From contig NZ_CP025583.1 in NCBI RefSeq assembly GCF_002865605.1, positions 2,398,501 to 2,462,500 on the forward strand: a stretch of 64,000 nt of DNA. Reading direction: 5' to 3'. The DNA is from Paracoccus jeotgali. Its GTDB lineage: Bacteria; Pseudomonadota; Alphaproteobacteria; Rhodobacterales; Rhodobacteraceae. Both the position numbers and the translations under genes were made by a program. The notes under the pieces were generated by a model. That model was not told where the DNA came from. It saw only the letters and a program-made list of their open reading frames with translations, and ran no database searches. Shown in pieces: positions 52,181 to 61,000 of the stretch (positions are counted from its first letter, which is position 1; every line of letters starts with the position of its first letter).

Positions 52181-54796
52181 TCAGGAACCCAACTTTTCCC
52201 CGACACCAACAGTTCCGCCCGCGGCATTATGTCTGGCCGGGGGGTCGGCTTGCGCCTCGGCCCCGGCCTCGGGCTGGTTCTGCATCGACAGCTTGCGCAC
52301 CTTGGGAGAAAGCTGTTCGGGCGTGATCCCACGCTTGCGGGCGCTGTCGAAAAAGGCCTGCTGGATGACCTTGCTGCGCTTCAGCAGGCGCAGAAAGCGG
52401 TCCTCGTCCAGCACCAGCAGGGTCGTGGGCGCGATGGCACGCACCTCGACCCGCTGCGGGCGGCGCATCAGCAGGCCCATCTGCCCGAACATCTCGCCGC
52501 GCCCCAGCCGCCAGGACTGCCCGGCAAAAGACAGCTCGACCGCGCCGGACGCGACGAAATACACTCGCCTCGCGCCATTGTCGCGGTGCAGGATGACCTC
52601 GCCCACGCTGACATAGCGGGTCTTCAGGGCGTGGGCGAGGCGCATCAGAACCGCGTCCTCCATCTCGGAAAACAGCGGGAAGCGCCGGGCGAGTTCGATC
52701 TTTTGCAGCGCCAGATCCAGCGGCGGCGCGGCCTCGGCCCGGTCGCGCCGCGCGCCGATGTCGCGGGTCAGGGCGCTGTGGACCTCTTCCCCGATCAGCC
52801 CGTCTTCCAGCAGCGTGTCATATTCCCGCTCTTCCAGACGCAAGGCGGTGCGCCGGATGATCCGCCGCTCCATCTCTTCGGCGTAGCCGGGGAATTGCAG
52901 GCGCAGCCCGTCCAGCGATTGCTCGATCAACTCGATGCGGCGATCCAGCATCACATGCAGCAATTCGGCCACACGGCGGCCATGGATCCGCCGGATGCGC
53001 CCGTCGATGAAGGCGTGAAGGTCGCGCAGGATCAGCCGCTGCGACAGCAGCAGCCCGAACCGCGTCGCGGTGATGTTCGCCAGCGGCGTCGACCAGTTGA
53101 GACGATTGTGCAGAAAGATCGCCGGCCGCAGCCACAGGCCAAAGCCCAGACTGCGCCGCGCCGCCATGTTGTAGCCGCTGCGCCCGTTGAACCGCGATGC
53201 CTCGATCAGCGCATCGGCATCGGATAGCAGCCGTTCCGACAGCGCCGACGAGATCGTCCGGTCGCGAAAGCGGTCAACGATGGCATCCCGCTCGGCGCTC
53301 GACAGCGCGATCAGACCCAGCGTGACCCGGTCGCGGTCGGGAATGTCGGTGGCATCATCGGCGGATTTCACCGCCACATCCAGCCGCTCGCCAAAGCGCT
53401 TGGCCTCGGCCCGGACGGTTTCCTTGGTCAGATCATAGCTTTCGGTGACCTTGGCCAGATCGGCCCGCACCGTCTGCAGCGCCACCGCGATGACCTGATG
53501 ATACAGCGCGTTGTCCAGCCGCGACAGCTTGTCGAGGCCCAGCCAGCCGATGACCCAACGCAGCGTCGTGCCCTGAACGAGCAGCGTGAACAGCGTGAAC
53601 CCGGTGGCGAGGATCGCGACCTGCCGCTTGATGTCGACCGGCACCAGCGCGCTTTCGGTCACCGCCAGCGCCAGCGACAGCGTGACCGCGCCCCGCAATC
53701 CGCCCCACAGGATGGCGACGCGGTAGGGGCGCTGGACGACCGGCGACAGGCCGAGCCGAGTCAGCAGCGGCAGCAGCAGGTAGAGGATCAGCGCGCGGGC
53801 CGCGATGGCGGCGGCGACGACAACCATGATCAGCCCCAGATCGCGCAGCTGCACCGATTCCAGCATGCGCGGGATCAGCAGCGCGGCCAGAACGAAGATC
53901 AGCGCCCCGGCCCAATGCGCCAGCAGGTCCCAGACGTCCTGCAGGTTCTTCCAGGTCGGCGGCGGCAGGCGACGCGGGCCGGTCAGTTGCAGTGTCATCG
54001 CCGCAATCACCACCGCGATCACGCCCGAGGCCCCGACGCTCTGTTCTGCGACGATATAGGCCAGATAGGGCAGCGCGATGGAGACAGAGATCACCGCAAG
54101 CTCGTATCGCGCAAACATGGTCATGATCCAGATCGCGATCCGTGCCGCCAGCCATCCCGTCACCACGCCACCCAGCAGCAGAACCGGAAACCGCGCCAGG
54201 GCATCCTGCACCGACGGATCCGGCATCCCCGCCCGGACATATTCCAGAAACAGCGCCGCCAGCGCGATGGCGGCGGCGTCATTGAGCAGGCTTTCGCCCT
54301 CGATGATCCGCGCCAACCGCCGCGGCGCCGAGATCGAGCGGAAGATGCTGACCACCGCCGACGGGTCGGTGGTCGAGACGATCGCCCCGACCAGCAGCGC
54401 GGACGACAGCGTCAGCGAACTGACCCAGGCCAGCGAATAACCGACCACAAAGGTGGCAACAAAGACCGCCACCACCGCCAGCACCAGAATGGGTACCCAG
54501 TCATCCGCCATCCGGCGCAGGTTCAGCCCCAGCGTGACCTGAAACACCAGCGTCGGCAGGAAGACGTACAGGAAGACGTTCGAGCGGATCGGCAGAGCGA
54601 GAATGGCCTCGGCCACCGGGTTCAGCGCGTCGGTCAGGTCGGTGTGCAGGAAAAACGCAGCGGCCACCCCGATGAGGATGCCAAGGCAGGCGATGATCAC
54701 GGCGTAGGGCAGGCGCAGATAGCTGGCCAAGGGCTCGGCCGCGCCGATGAACAGGAAAAGCGACGAGATGATGGTCGTGATCAGGATGATGTTCAT
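52181..54796 (-). CDS. CPA1-type cation/proton antiporter with C-terminal cyclic-nucleotide-binding domain
   Basis: 871 residues in three parts. About 12 membrane helices (1-410) contain STTDPSAVV and GESLLNDAAAIA, the ion-binding ND region. A long soluble helical linker (about 420-730) follows, and then a cNMP-binding beta-roll (about 735-850) with FPLFSEME, GARRVYFVASGAVEL and the GEMFGQMGLL loop. It exchanges Na+ or K+ for H+. The added domain suggests control by a nucleotide second messenger, though the loop lacks a clear R-x-A phosphate-binding arginine. Confidence 0.85.
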   Translation of the reverse strand: MNIILITTIISSLFLFIGAAEPLASYLRLPYAVIIACLGILIGVAAAFFLHTDLTDALNPVAEAILALPIRSNVFLYVFLPTLVFQVTLGLNLRRMADDWVPILVLAVVAVFVATFVVGYSLAWVSSLTLSSALLVGAIVSTTDPSAVVSIFRSISAPRRLARIIEGESLLNDAAAIALAALFLEYVRAGMPDPSVQDALARFPVLLLGGVVTGWLAARIAIWIMTMFARYELAVISVSIALPYLAYIVAEQSVGASGVIAVVIAAMTLQLTGPRRLPPPTWKNLQDVWDLLAHWAGALIFVLAALLIPRMLESVQLRDLGLIMVVVAAAIAARALILYLLLPLLTRLGLSPVVQRPYRVAILWGGLRGAVTLSLALAVTESALVPVDIKRQVAILATGFTLFTLLVQGTTLRWVIGWLGLDKLSRLDNALYHQVIAVALQTVRADLAKVTESYDLTKETVRAEAKRFGERLDVAVKSADDATDIPDRDRVTLGLIALSSAERDAIVDRFRDRTISSALSERLLSDADALIEASRFNGRSGYNMAARRSLGFGLWLRPAIFLHNRLNWSTPLANITATRFGLLLSQRLILRDLHAFIDGRIRRIHGRRVAELLHVMLDRRIELIEQSLDGLRLQFPGYAEEMERRIIRRTALRLEEREYDTLLEDGLIGEEVHSALTRDIGARRDRAEAAPPLDLALQKIELARRFPLFSEMEDAVLMRLAHALKTRYVSVGEVILHRDNGARRVYFVASGAVELSFAGQSWRLGRGEMFGQMGLLMRRPQRVEVRAIAPTTLLVLDEDRFLRLLKRSKVIQQAFFDSARKRGITPEQLSPKVRKLSMQNQPEAGAEAQADPPARHNAAGGTVGVGEKLGS

Positions 54797-55073
54797 AGGG
54801 TTGAGATACCAGAAAACCCTGATCCGGAAAGATGTAATGGTCGGTTAATCCGGCTGGCCAAAGACTGTGGGGCGAGGGTGCGCGAACGGCGGTCACTGCA
54901 TCACCTTCAGGCAGCCGCGGCCACTACATCTTCTTGTCAAGAAGGCCGACCTGAAGCCGACCGTGGAAGCCGGTAAGCGTCACCAGTCGGATATTTACCG
55001 TATCCAGTGCCGCGCCTAAGCTGATAGCGAGGCAAGCCTCGATCTCTGCCTGGCAACACTTCGAAACCTCTGC
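54797..55073. other. Intergenic region between antiporter and flagellar genes
   Basis: No gene is supported. It contains the minus-strand motif CGGTAAATATCCG (54988-55000), which closely matches a site before fliK. It also contains a near-perfect palindrome, CGAGGC-AA-GCCTCG (55028-55041), just past the DUF1217 gene that might aid termination. Confidence 0.4.
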
Positions 55074-55871
55074 TCACCGCAGCCGGGACGAACCCAGCAA
55101 TGTCAAAGCTGTCGAATATCTGTTCGACGAGGAATCGAGCCTCACCGCGCTGCGCGCGAGGAAGGTTCGGACCAGCTTTTCGACCTGCGCCTTGTCGCTG
55201 AAGGCCGCCACTGAATCGGTGCCCATCACGCGCCGCGCGGCTGCCTTGAACTCGGCGTGTTGGCGGTCGATGGGCATTTTCGCGTAGGAGCTTGAAAAGC
55301 CGAATGCGCCCTCGAACACCTTGCGAAGGCGGGTGTTGCCGATGATCTCGAACCATTTGGTGTCGTTGCTGGACGGACTCGCCGACAACTCGGCAAGCTC
55401 GCGCCGCGCGCTCAGGGCGAGGCGCAGATTTCCGTCGCTCTCGCCGACCCGAGCTTCGAACTCCCGCTCGACAAATTTCGACACGATGCGATCTGCGAAG
55501 CCCTTTTCCTGTGGCCGCTGTCCGCCAGCGCCAAAGCCAAAGGCCTCGGCCAGTTTGCGGTAGCTTTTATCGGCCAATCGGTTGGCGAGGCTCTTGTCGT
55601 CGTCCAGATCGCTTTCCAGGATCTTGCGGATGAAGGCTTTATTTCCGACATCGGCCTCGAGCCCGAAGGCACCCAGCGACAGCTTCAGCAGCTTATAGTC
55701 GGACAGCAGGTCGTCAGCCGAGCCGACCGAGGCGATGCGATCCCGGTAGTGCTGCGAGGCTTGCCGGATCTGGCCCTCCTGCGCGACCATCTGGCGTTGT
55801 CGGTCGCCGGTGCGTGACAGCAGGCTCCACCCCGCCACCCCGCCGCCGCCGGTAAAGGGCAGGATGGTCAT
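55074..55871 (-). CDS. DUF1217 flagellar-locus protein
   Basis: 265 residues of the DUF1217 family, which is usual in rhodobacterial flagellar loci. Typical text includes SADDLLSDYKLLKLSLGAFGLEAD, the Asp-rich ILESDLDDDKSLANRLADKSYRKLA, and the C-terminal segment with FLARS. The N-terminal 35 residues start MTILPFTGGGGVAGW. The start overlaps the flbT stop (ATGA), making it the last gene of a fliC-flaF-flbT unit. The exact role is not established. Confidence 0.82.
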   Translation of the reverse strand: MTILPFTGGGGVAGWSLLSRTGDRQRQMVAQEGQIRQASQHYRDRIASVGSADDLLSDYKLLKLSLGAFGLEADVGNKAFIRKILESDLDDDKSLANRLADKSYRKLAEAFGFGAGGQRPQEKGFADRIVSKFVEREFEARVGESDGNLRLALSARRELAELSASPSSNDTKWFEIIGNTRLRKVFEGAFGFSSSYAKMPIDRQHAEFKAAARRVMGTDSVAAFSDKAQVEKLVRTFLARSAVRLDSSSNRYSTALTLLGSSRLR

Positions 55872-56269
55872 CCGGCGACCGCGAGATAGCGGCTTTCCCG
55901 TGGCAGCAGATCACGCAGCGATCGCAGCGCGCGATAATAGTTGCCGTCGAGGACCGCGCGGGTGGCGGCGGTCAGGAGATTGCGGCTGTCGCGGTCGTCG
56001 AAGACCAGCGTCAACTGCTCGATCCCCTTCAGCAGGATCTTTCGCCCTTCCGCAGCCGGGCGATCACCGGACAGGATCAACTGCGCCTCATAACAGACAC
56101 GGGCCACGGGGGTGTTGCTGTCATCGGGGTGAATGGCGTCGCGCAGACGAAGGATGTTGGCGTCGGGCGTGCGGACGGCGATCCGCGTCCGGCGGTCGCC
56201 ATTCTCGATCACGGCGCCGTTGATCAGCACCCGCTCATTCGGGGCGAGTTTCAGGATCAGGCCGCTCAT
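55868..56269 (-). CDS. flbT: Flagellin translation regulator FlbT
   Basis: 133 residues with FlbT family features: LKLAPNERVLINGAVIENGDRR at the N-terminus, ILRLRDAIHPDD, and a helical C-terminal part (YYRALRSLRDLLP). In Caulobacter FlbT binds the flagellin mRNA leader and limits translation until assembly is ready. The start overlaps the flaF stop (ATGA). Confidence 0.9.
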   Translation of the reverse strand: MSGLILKLAPNERVLINGAVIENGDRRTRIAVRTPDANILRLRDAIHPDDSNTPVARVCYEAQLILSGDRPAAEGRKILLKGIEQLTLVFDDRDSRNLLTAATRAVLDGNYYRALRSLRDLLPRESRYLAVAG

Positions 56270-56637
56270 GACGTTGCCTCGGTCCCGTTCAGGCCGCGGA
56301 TCGTGCTGCGGTTGATCTCGAGCAAGGCATCGACCGACACGGTGCCCATCCGCAGCTTGCTGCTGTGGCCGACAACGAACCCGGCCAGCGAGATCAGCGC
56401 CGCGCGCAACCCCTCTGGCAGGCGGTTGCCGTCCGAGGCAAGGTCGGTCGCGGCCGTGGTCCAGAACCTCTCATTGTCATGAATTGCCGCCATGAAACGC
56501 GCGGGATCGCGGGCCGCGGTTTCGGCTGCCTGGGCAAGTCGGTTGGTCAATCGGGACAGCAGCCTTGCCTCGGCATCGCGGGCCGAGGCGACCGTGTCGA
56601 GCGCCACGCCATAGCCGGTTGCGGCATATGCATTCAT
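56266..56637 (-). CDS. flaF: Flagellin regulator FlaF
   Basis: 123 residues, all-helical FlaF family, with TRLTNRLAQA-type text and the diagnostic NERFWTTAATDLASDGNRLPEGLRA segment. FlaF promotes flagellin synthesis and works opposite FlbT. AAGGAG lies nine bases before the start. It lies 94 bases past fliC with a strong hairpin between, probably reducing its expression relative to flagellin. Confidence 0.9.
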   Translation of the reverse strand: MNAYAATGYGVALDTVASARDAEARLLSRLTNRLAQAAETAARDPARFMAAIHDNERFWTTAATDLASDGNRLPEGLRAALISLAGFVVGHSSKLRMGTVSVDALLEINRSTIRGLNGTEATS

Positions 56638-56702
56638 TCTGGTTTCTCCTTCAAGAAAATCCCGCTCGGGCCGGACAGAGCTTTGCGTTCAGGCAAGGGT
56701 GC

Positions 56703-56724
56703 GGGGGCGCCCGAGGGCGCCCCC
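56703..56724 (-). terminator. Hairpin between fliC and flaF (attenuator)
   Basis: GGGGGCGCCC (56703-56712) pairs with GGGCGCCCCC (56715-56724) just eight bases past the flagellin stop. There is no U tract, so it may act as partial termination or as a 3' stabiliser that lets flagellin be made in excess over FlaF/FlbT. Confidence 0.55.
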
Positions 56725-56731
56725 GTCAGCT

Positions 56732-57928
56732 TTAGCGGAACAGGGACAGCAGGGCCTGCGGCGCCTGGTTCGCAATCGACAGCGACTGGGTCGCCAACTG
56801 CTGCTGAACCTGAAGCGCCTGCAGCCGCGCCGAGGCCTCTTCCATGTCCGCGTCGACAAGCGCGCCGATCCCGGTCTTCATGGCGTCGGTCAGCTTGCCG
56901 ATGAAGTCGCGCTGTGTCTCGATCCGCCCCTGGGACGAACCGAACGAAGCCGCCGCATCCACCGCGACCTTCATAAGCCCTTCGATATCTCGCAGGGCAA
57001 GGGCCGCACCGCCCGGTTCGGTGACGTCGATGCTTACGAGATTGCCGAGACCACCCCGATTGACATTCATTCTGACGTCGAAGTCGCCGCCGCCAGTGCC
57101 TGCGTCGAAAGAGAACTGACCGCCGGCTTCTGTCAACGTGCCTCCCACTCCCGCGTTGCTCTTCTCGGTGTTGAGCTTGCCGACCAGAGCCGCCGCAGTA
57201 TCGCCGACTTCGACAACGCAGCCGAACGACTTCCCGTTGACGGTCATCTCGATCCGGTCACCGGCCAGAATCGCTGACAGGTCATTCTGATTTGCGCTGG
57301 CGCTCGTCAACGCAATCGCTCCGGCCCCACCTTGGAAGGCCAGCGCCGCGCCAAGGTTGACCGCGCCGCCACCGTCAGTCGCTGTGACGGCGTCGCTCCG
57401 GAGTTGCGCAGACCGCAAATCTGCCGTCGCGACCGAGATCTTTCCGGCCGTGACGGTGCCATCTGCGGCCCGGTCCAGCGACGACGTCACCTCCATCGGG
57501 CTGGCGGTGGTGCCGTTCAACAGGTTCTTGCCGTTGAACTGAGCGGTTCCGACGATCGAGCCGATTTCAGCCTTCATGGCGTCGATGTCGGTCTGGATCT
57601 TCGCACGGTCCTCGGCCGAGGTCCCCGCCTCTTGCGCGGCGATGATCTTGGTCTTCACCTTGCCGAGCAGATCCGCGACGGATTCGGTCGCGGCGCGGGC
57701 AACGCCCACCGTCGACTGGCCGATCGACAGCGTCTGGTCGATGGCCTTGAACGAGCTGACATCCGTCTCCATCGTCTTGGCGATGGCCCAGATCGCGGCA
57801 TTGTCCTTGGCCGTGTTGACGTCCTTGCCGGTCGAGATCTGATCCTGGGTCTTTGCCAGGTTCGCGTTGATCCCCTTGAGCGTCTGCAGCGCAACCATTG
57901 CGCCATTATTGGTCAGAATGCTGGACAT
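56732..57928 (-). CDS. fliC: Flagellin
   Basis: 398 residues with conserved terminal domains. The N-terminal coiled coil includes NNGAMVALQTLKGINANLAKTQ and STGKDVNTAKDNAAIWAIA. The C-terminal RIETQRDFIGKLTDAMKTGIGALVDADMEEASARL region is followed by a final LLSLFR. The variable middle is about residues 160-330. GAAGGAGGACAAG precedes the ATG, a very strong ribosome-binding site. FlaF and FlbT follow in the same unit and would tune its translation. The 155-base upstream gap holds no gene. Confidence 0.93.
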   Translation of the reverse strand: MSSILTNNGAMVALQTLKGINANLAKTQDQISTGKDVNTAKDNAAIWAIAKTMETDVSSFKAIDQTLSIGQSTVGVARAATESVADLLGKVKTKIIAAQEAGTSAEDRAKIQTDIDAMKAEIGSIVGTAQFNGKNLLNGTTASPMEVTSSLDRAADGTVTAGKISVATADLRSAQLRSDAVTATDGGGAVNLGAALAFQGGAGAIALTSASANQNDLSAILAGDRIEMTVNGKSFGCVVEVGDTAAALVGKLNTEKSNAGVGGTLTEAGGQFSFDAGTGGGDFDVRMNVNRGGLGNLVSIDVTEPGGAALALRDIEGLMKVAVDAAASFGSSQGRIETQRDFIGKLTDAMKTGIGALVDADMEEASARLQALQVQQQLATQSLSIANQAPQALLSLFR

Positions 57929-58083
57929 CTTGTCCTCCTTCTCTGGTGTTTACCATTTCGTTCCGGCCATTCTGACCACGGGTTTCCCCGATGCGTTTCA
58001 ACATGTCTCAGCTTTAGCCGATGAGTTCCTTCCAATCCATTAAATTGACCCCTTGCATCCGACCGTATTAGATCGAGTTTTAC

Positions 58084-58380
58084 TCAATATCGGCCAATCG
58101 AATTCGCGGTCGTTTCGACCTTTCGCGGCCGCCCGGCGCTGTCATAGGTCTTGACCGACTCTCGCAGCGTGATCGCCGCCGAAACCAGCGCGATGGCTTC
58201 GGCCACACCCTCGGACGCGGCACGGGAAAGCGTGGCCAAGCGTTCCAGCGGGCCGCGAAGATCCTCGTCCGACGCGGCGATATCGTCCCGCAGCGCCTCA
58301 ATGATTTGCAGTGCAGCGGCCGGATCGCCTGACAGCAGCGCAGATTCGGCTTGCTGAAGCCTTCGGGTCAGTCGGCTCAT
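58084..58380 (-). CDS. Small helical protein in the flagellar locus, possibly FlgN-like
   Basis: 98 residues, almost wholly amphipathic helix (LTRRLQQAESALLSGDPAAALQIIEALRD in part, then a second long helix). It overlaps the rod-binding protein gene upstream (ATGA), so the two are translated together. Its size and helical makeup would suit a flagellar export chaperone such as FlgN, but I see no diagnostic motif. Treat it as a conserved-context hypothetical. Confidence 0.6.
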   Translation of the reverse strand: MSRLTRRLQQAESALLSGDPAAALQIIEALRDDIAASDEDLRGPLERLATLSRAASEGVAEAIALVSAAITLRESVKTYDSAGRPRKVETTANSIGRY

Positions 58381-58604
58381 GCCTGGACCCTCAGGCCCAG
58401 ATCCAGCCGCTGGGACAGGGCCGCCGCGTATTCCTGGTGCAGGAATGAGCGGAATTGTCCCTCGGCGCTGCCGCCAGAGAATTCGCCGCCGCTCGAGTCG
58501 GGGGCGATGTATTTCAGCATTTCTTCAAGAAACGCCTGCTCAAGCCGTGGCGCCGGCTGTGTCTGAATTGAATTGAATTCTATCTTTTGCGAAACTTGCA
58601 CCAT
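58377..58604 (-). CDS. FlgJ N-terminal-like rod-binding protein
   Basis: 75 residues. The pattern LEQAFLEEMLKYI followed by a Gly/Ser-rich loop and FRSFLHQEYAAALSQRLDLGL matches the rod-binding half of FlgJ. The peptidoglycan hydrolase half of enterobacterial FlgJ is absent, as is usual in alphaproteobacteria. It would cap or scaffold the flagellar rod. It is divergent from fliK. Confidence 0.72.
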   Translation of the reverse strand: MVQVSQKIEFNSIQTQPAPRLEQAFLEEMLKYIAPDSSGGEFSGGSAEGQFRSFLHQEYAAALSQRLDLGLRVQA

Positions 58605-58637
58605 GCCTCCGATTCTTTAAGGTAATTCATTCATAGG

Positions 58638-58661
58638 CCGACGTCGGTAAATATTCGGTAA
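58638..58661. promoter_or_regulatory. Palindrome and direct repeats in the flgJ-like/fliK divergent region
   Basis: CCGACGTCGG (58638-58647) is a perfect palindrome. TCGGTAA occurs twice (58644-58650 and 58655-58661), eleven bases apart, close to one helical turn. The included CGGTAAATATTCG (58645-58657) nearly equals a minus-strand site at 54988-55000 on the other edge of the flagellar block. It may bind a flagellar regulator. Confidence 0.4.
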
Positions 58662-58684
58662 CCGGTTGCTGTTATGCCAAAGCC

Positions 58685-60271
58685 ATGGATATGAGAATCA
58701 CATCTGCGGATCGGGCGATGGCTGCCTGGAAAACGGCGGCGCCGGTCGATGGGCTGGGGTCGGGCGCGTTTCTCGCGGTGTTGGCGGGGGTCGCGGCCGT
58801 GCCATGTGGTGATGCCGAGGCGGCTGCGCCTGCTACTGGCGAGGGACTTGGGGAAGTGGGTGAGGCGGAGGAAGCCGTGGAGCTAGCGCCGCCTGCGGAG
58901 CCGGACGGCGCTGGTGGTGTTGAGGGCGAGGTCGAGCCGCTGCTGGCATGGGCGCCGATGTCGCCGGGGGTCCAGCCGGGAAGGCGGGAGGCGGGCGCTG
59001 CTGGCTTGTCTGGCGGCGGCGCTGGACTGCTCGCGGCAGACGGCAGTGTCGGTCGCGAGAGGGCAGCCTCTTTGAGCGACGCCGATGGGAGGCGGACAGA
59101 GGATGCCAGCCGGATCGCACTATCGAACGACAGGATCGTCCTCACAGAACGGCGGAACGAGATTGACGAGAGGGTCGGCCAAGAGGCGCTCGATGCCGCG
59201 CCTTCTCCGGCGCGGGCACAGGATATCGAGCATGCCATGGCCTTTGACGAGGACTCTACCTTGCCTGTTCAATGGGAAGCGGAGAAGGCACCTCTCGCCC
59301 AGACAGCAACGGCCCCTGTAGACCGGAACCTCGAAGGTGCGCGGGATGCTGAGAGCCCGCAGAAACCGGACCTTGAGACTGAATTCGCCACACAGGCCCC
59401 AGCGAGAGCCAAGCCGCAAACCATAGAAGCTGTGCGGGGGAGCGTCCCGCCTCCTGCATCTCCGCTAGGGTTGCCCGCCCAGCCCCCTATGGAGGCCACG
59501 CTTGTGGCGGAGAGGCAGCTGGAAACTCTGGCAAGCGGACACGATGGACACGAGATCGAGACCCCGCTCCTGTGGCACACTCGGCTAGTGGGGGCATCGC
59601 AGAGCGAGAAGATACAGGATACGCAGTCAGATAATCTGATAGAGGGACTCCCGACCGCGCAAACCTCCCCTCAGAAGATGAGCCGATTCGTCGCCTCGCG
59701 GCCCCATGTCTTGGACAGCTCCTTTTTTAGCGCCTTGAAACAGGCGGCCCCTTTCCAAAGCGGACACGACACGACCTTGCTGGAAAAGAGTGTCGCCCTC
59801 GGGGAGGCCGGGAGGATGTCGCATCTGATAGCGACTTTCACGCCGTCACCCGGCACCGCAGCTGCCAACACAGCAGCGCCCGTTCACCAGCAGATCGCCA
59901 GCGCCATAGTGGCCGCGACCCCCGATTCGCCAGAGACGGAGCTGTTGCTGGCACCGGAGGAACTTGGCAAGCTGCGTTTCGTCTTCGGCCAGGACGATGG
60001 CGCATTAACCATTCTCATCACGGCCGAGCGGCCCGAAACGCTCCAGTTGATTCGCCGCAATGCCGATGCGCTGATCCAGGAGCTCAACCAGCTCGGCCTG
60101 ACCGACGCGACCGTCGACTTTGGCGACAGAGGTTCGAGAGATCGCGACCATCCCGCTGCCAAGGGCAGCCCGAGCGACACCGATCCGCTGGCGGTGCAAC
60201 AAGTGCCGGCGCAGCCGGCCGACAAGCCGCCCATGCCGCTCCGCTTCGGGCGGCTCGAACTTCGCCTTTGA
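58685..60271 (+). CDS. fliK: Flagellar hook-length control protein FliK
   Basis: 528 residues. The N-terminal 400 residues are low-complexity and Ala/Glu/Gly/Pro-rich, the expected ruler region. The C-terminal Flg_hook domain (about 415-495) reads PETELLLAPEELGKLRFVFG and LIQELNQLGLTDATVDFG. It sets hook length and switches export specificity. ATG 58691 is an alternative start, and the ribosome-binding site is weak. flgD follows 21 bases later. Confidence 0.85.
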   Translation: MDMRITSADRAMAAWKTAAPVDGLGSGAFLAVLAGVAAVPCGDAEAAAPATGEGLGEVGEAEEAVELAPPAEPDGAGGVEGEVEPLLAWAPMSPGVQPGRREAGAAGLSGGGAGLLAADGSVGRERAASLSDADGRRTEDASRIALSNDRIVLTERRNEIDERVGQEALDAAPSPARAQDIEHAMAFDEDSTLPVQWEAEKAPLAQTATAPVDRNLEGARDAESPQKPDLETEFATQAPARAKPQTIEAVRGSVPPPASPLGLPAQPPMEATLVAERQLETLASGHDGHEIETPLLWHTRLVGASQSEKIQDTQSDNLIEGLPTAQTSPQKMSRFVASRPHVLDSSFFSALKQAAPFQSGHDTTLLEKSVALGEAGRMSHLIATFTPSPGTAAANTAAPVHQQIASAIVAATPDSPETELLLAPEELGKLRFVFGQDDGALTILITAERPETLQLIRRNADALIQELNQLGLTDATVDFGDRGSRDRDHPAAKGSPSDTDPLAVQQVPAQPADKPPMPLRFGRLELRL

Positions 60272-60292
60272 CATCAGCTTCAGGACATCAGC

Positions 60293-60964
60293 ATGACGAC
60301 AGGAATCTCCGCGACGACCGGCGCCTCTTATACCGCCCCCGGCAGCACCAAAGCCGCGGCGGGTTTTGCGGGGGGCGATTTCGAGACGTTCCTGAAGATG
60401 CTGACCGCCCAGATCCGAAATCAGGACCCGATGAACCCGATGGAGGGGTCGGATTTCGCGGTTCAGCTTGCGACCTTCTCGGGCGTCGAGCAGCAGGTGA
60501 AGACGAACGACCTGTTGTCGCAGATCGCGGGACAGACGGGGGCCGAGTCGCTGGTCGCCTATTCCGACTGGATCGGTCGGCAGGTGCGCAGCAGCGGACA
60601 GGCGCATTTTGGCGACAAACCGCTGGTCATGGATATTCGCCACGATCCGATGGCCGACCGCGTCGTTCTGGTCACCTTGGACCGATTCGGACGCGAGGTG
60701 TCGGCCGAGGATATCGGGGCGGGTCAGGGGCTGATCGAATGGTTCGGGCGCGACACGGCCGGCGCCAAGCTGCCAGAGGGGCTGTATAGCTTCGCCATCG
60801 AAAGCTATCGCGGCGACAAGCTGCTGGGACGCACCGATGCCGCGACCTATGCCACCGTGACCGAGGTGCAGCGCAGCGGCGGCAAGCTGAGCTTTACGCT
60901 GGAAGGCGGCGCGACCGCGACGCTGGACCAGATCGACGCAGTTGCAGCGGGTGGGTCGGAGTAG
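60293..60964 (+). CDS. flgD: Flagellar hook-capping protein FlgD
   Basis: 223 residues with the FlgD N-terminal signature FETFLKMLTAQIRNQDPMNPMEGSDFAVQLATFSGVEQQ, quoted here as overlapping conserved text across residues 30-68. A FlgD Ig/tudor-like part follows, with SDWIGRQV and RHDPMADRVVLV. It caps the growing hook. It is downstream of fliK in the same unit; further hook genes are not in the window. Confidence 0.9.
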   Translation: MTTGISATTGASYTAPGSTKAAAGFAGGDFETFLKMLTAQIRNQDPMNPMEGSDFAVQLATFSGVEQQVKTNDLLSQIAGQTGAESLVAYSDWIGRQVRSSGQAHFGDKPLVMDIRHDPMADRVVLVTLDRFGREVSAEDIGAGQGLIEWFGRDTAGAKLPEGLYSFAIESYRGDKLLGRTDAATYATVTEVQRSGGKLSFTLEGGATATLDQIDAVAAGGSE

Positions 60965-61000
60965 CAGGTGTCCGCAGCGACCTCGCCCGCGAACGGGCCG

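Noticed and set aside
55028..55041. Palindrome CGAGGC-AA-GCCTCG as an intrinsic terminator
   Set aside because: A two-base loop is too short for a stable hairpin and no U tract follows. It is kept only as a remark in the intergenic entry.
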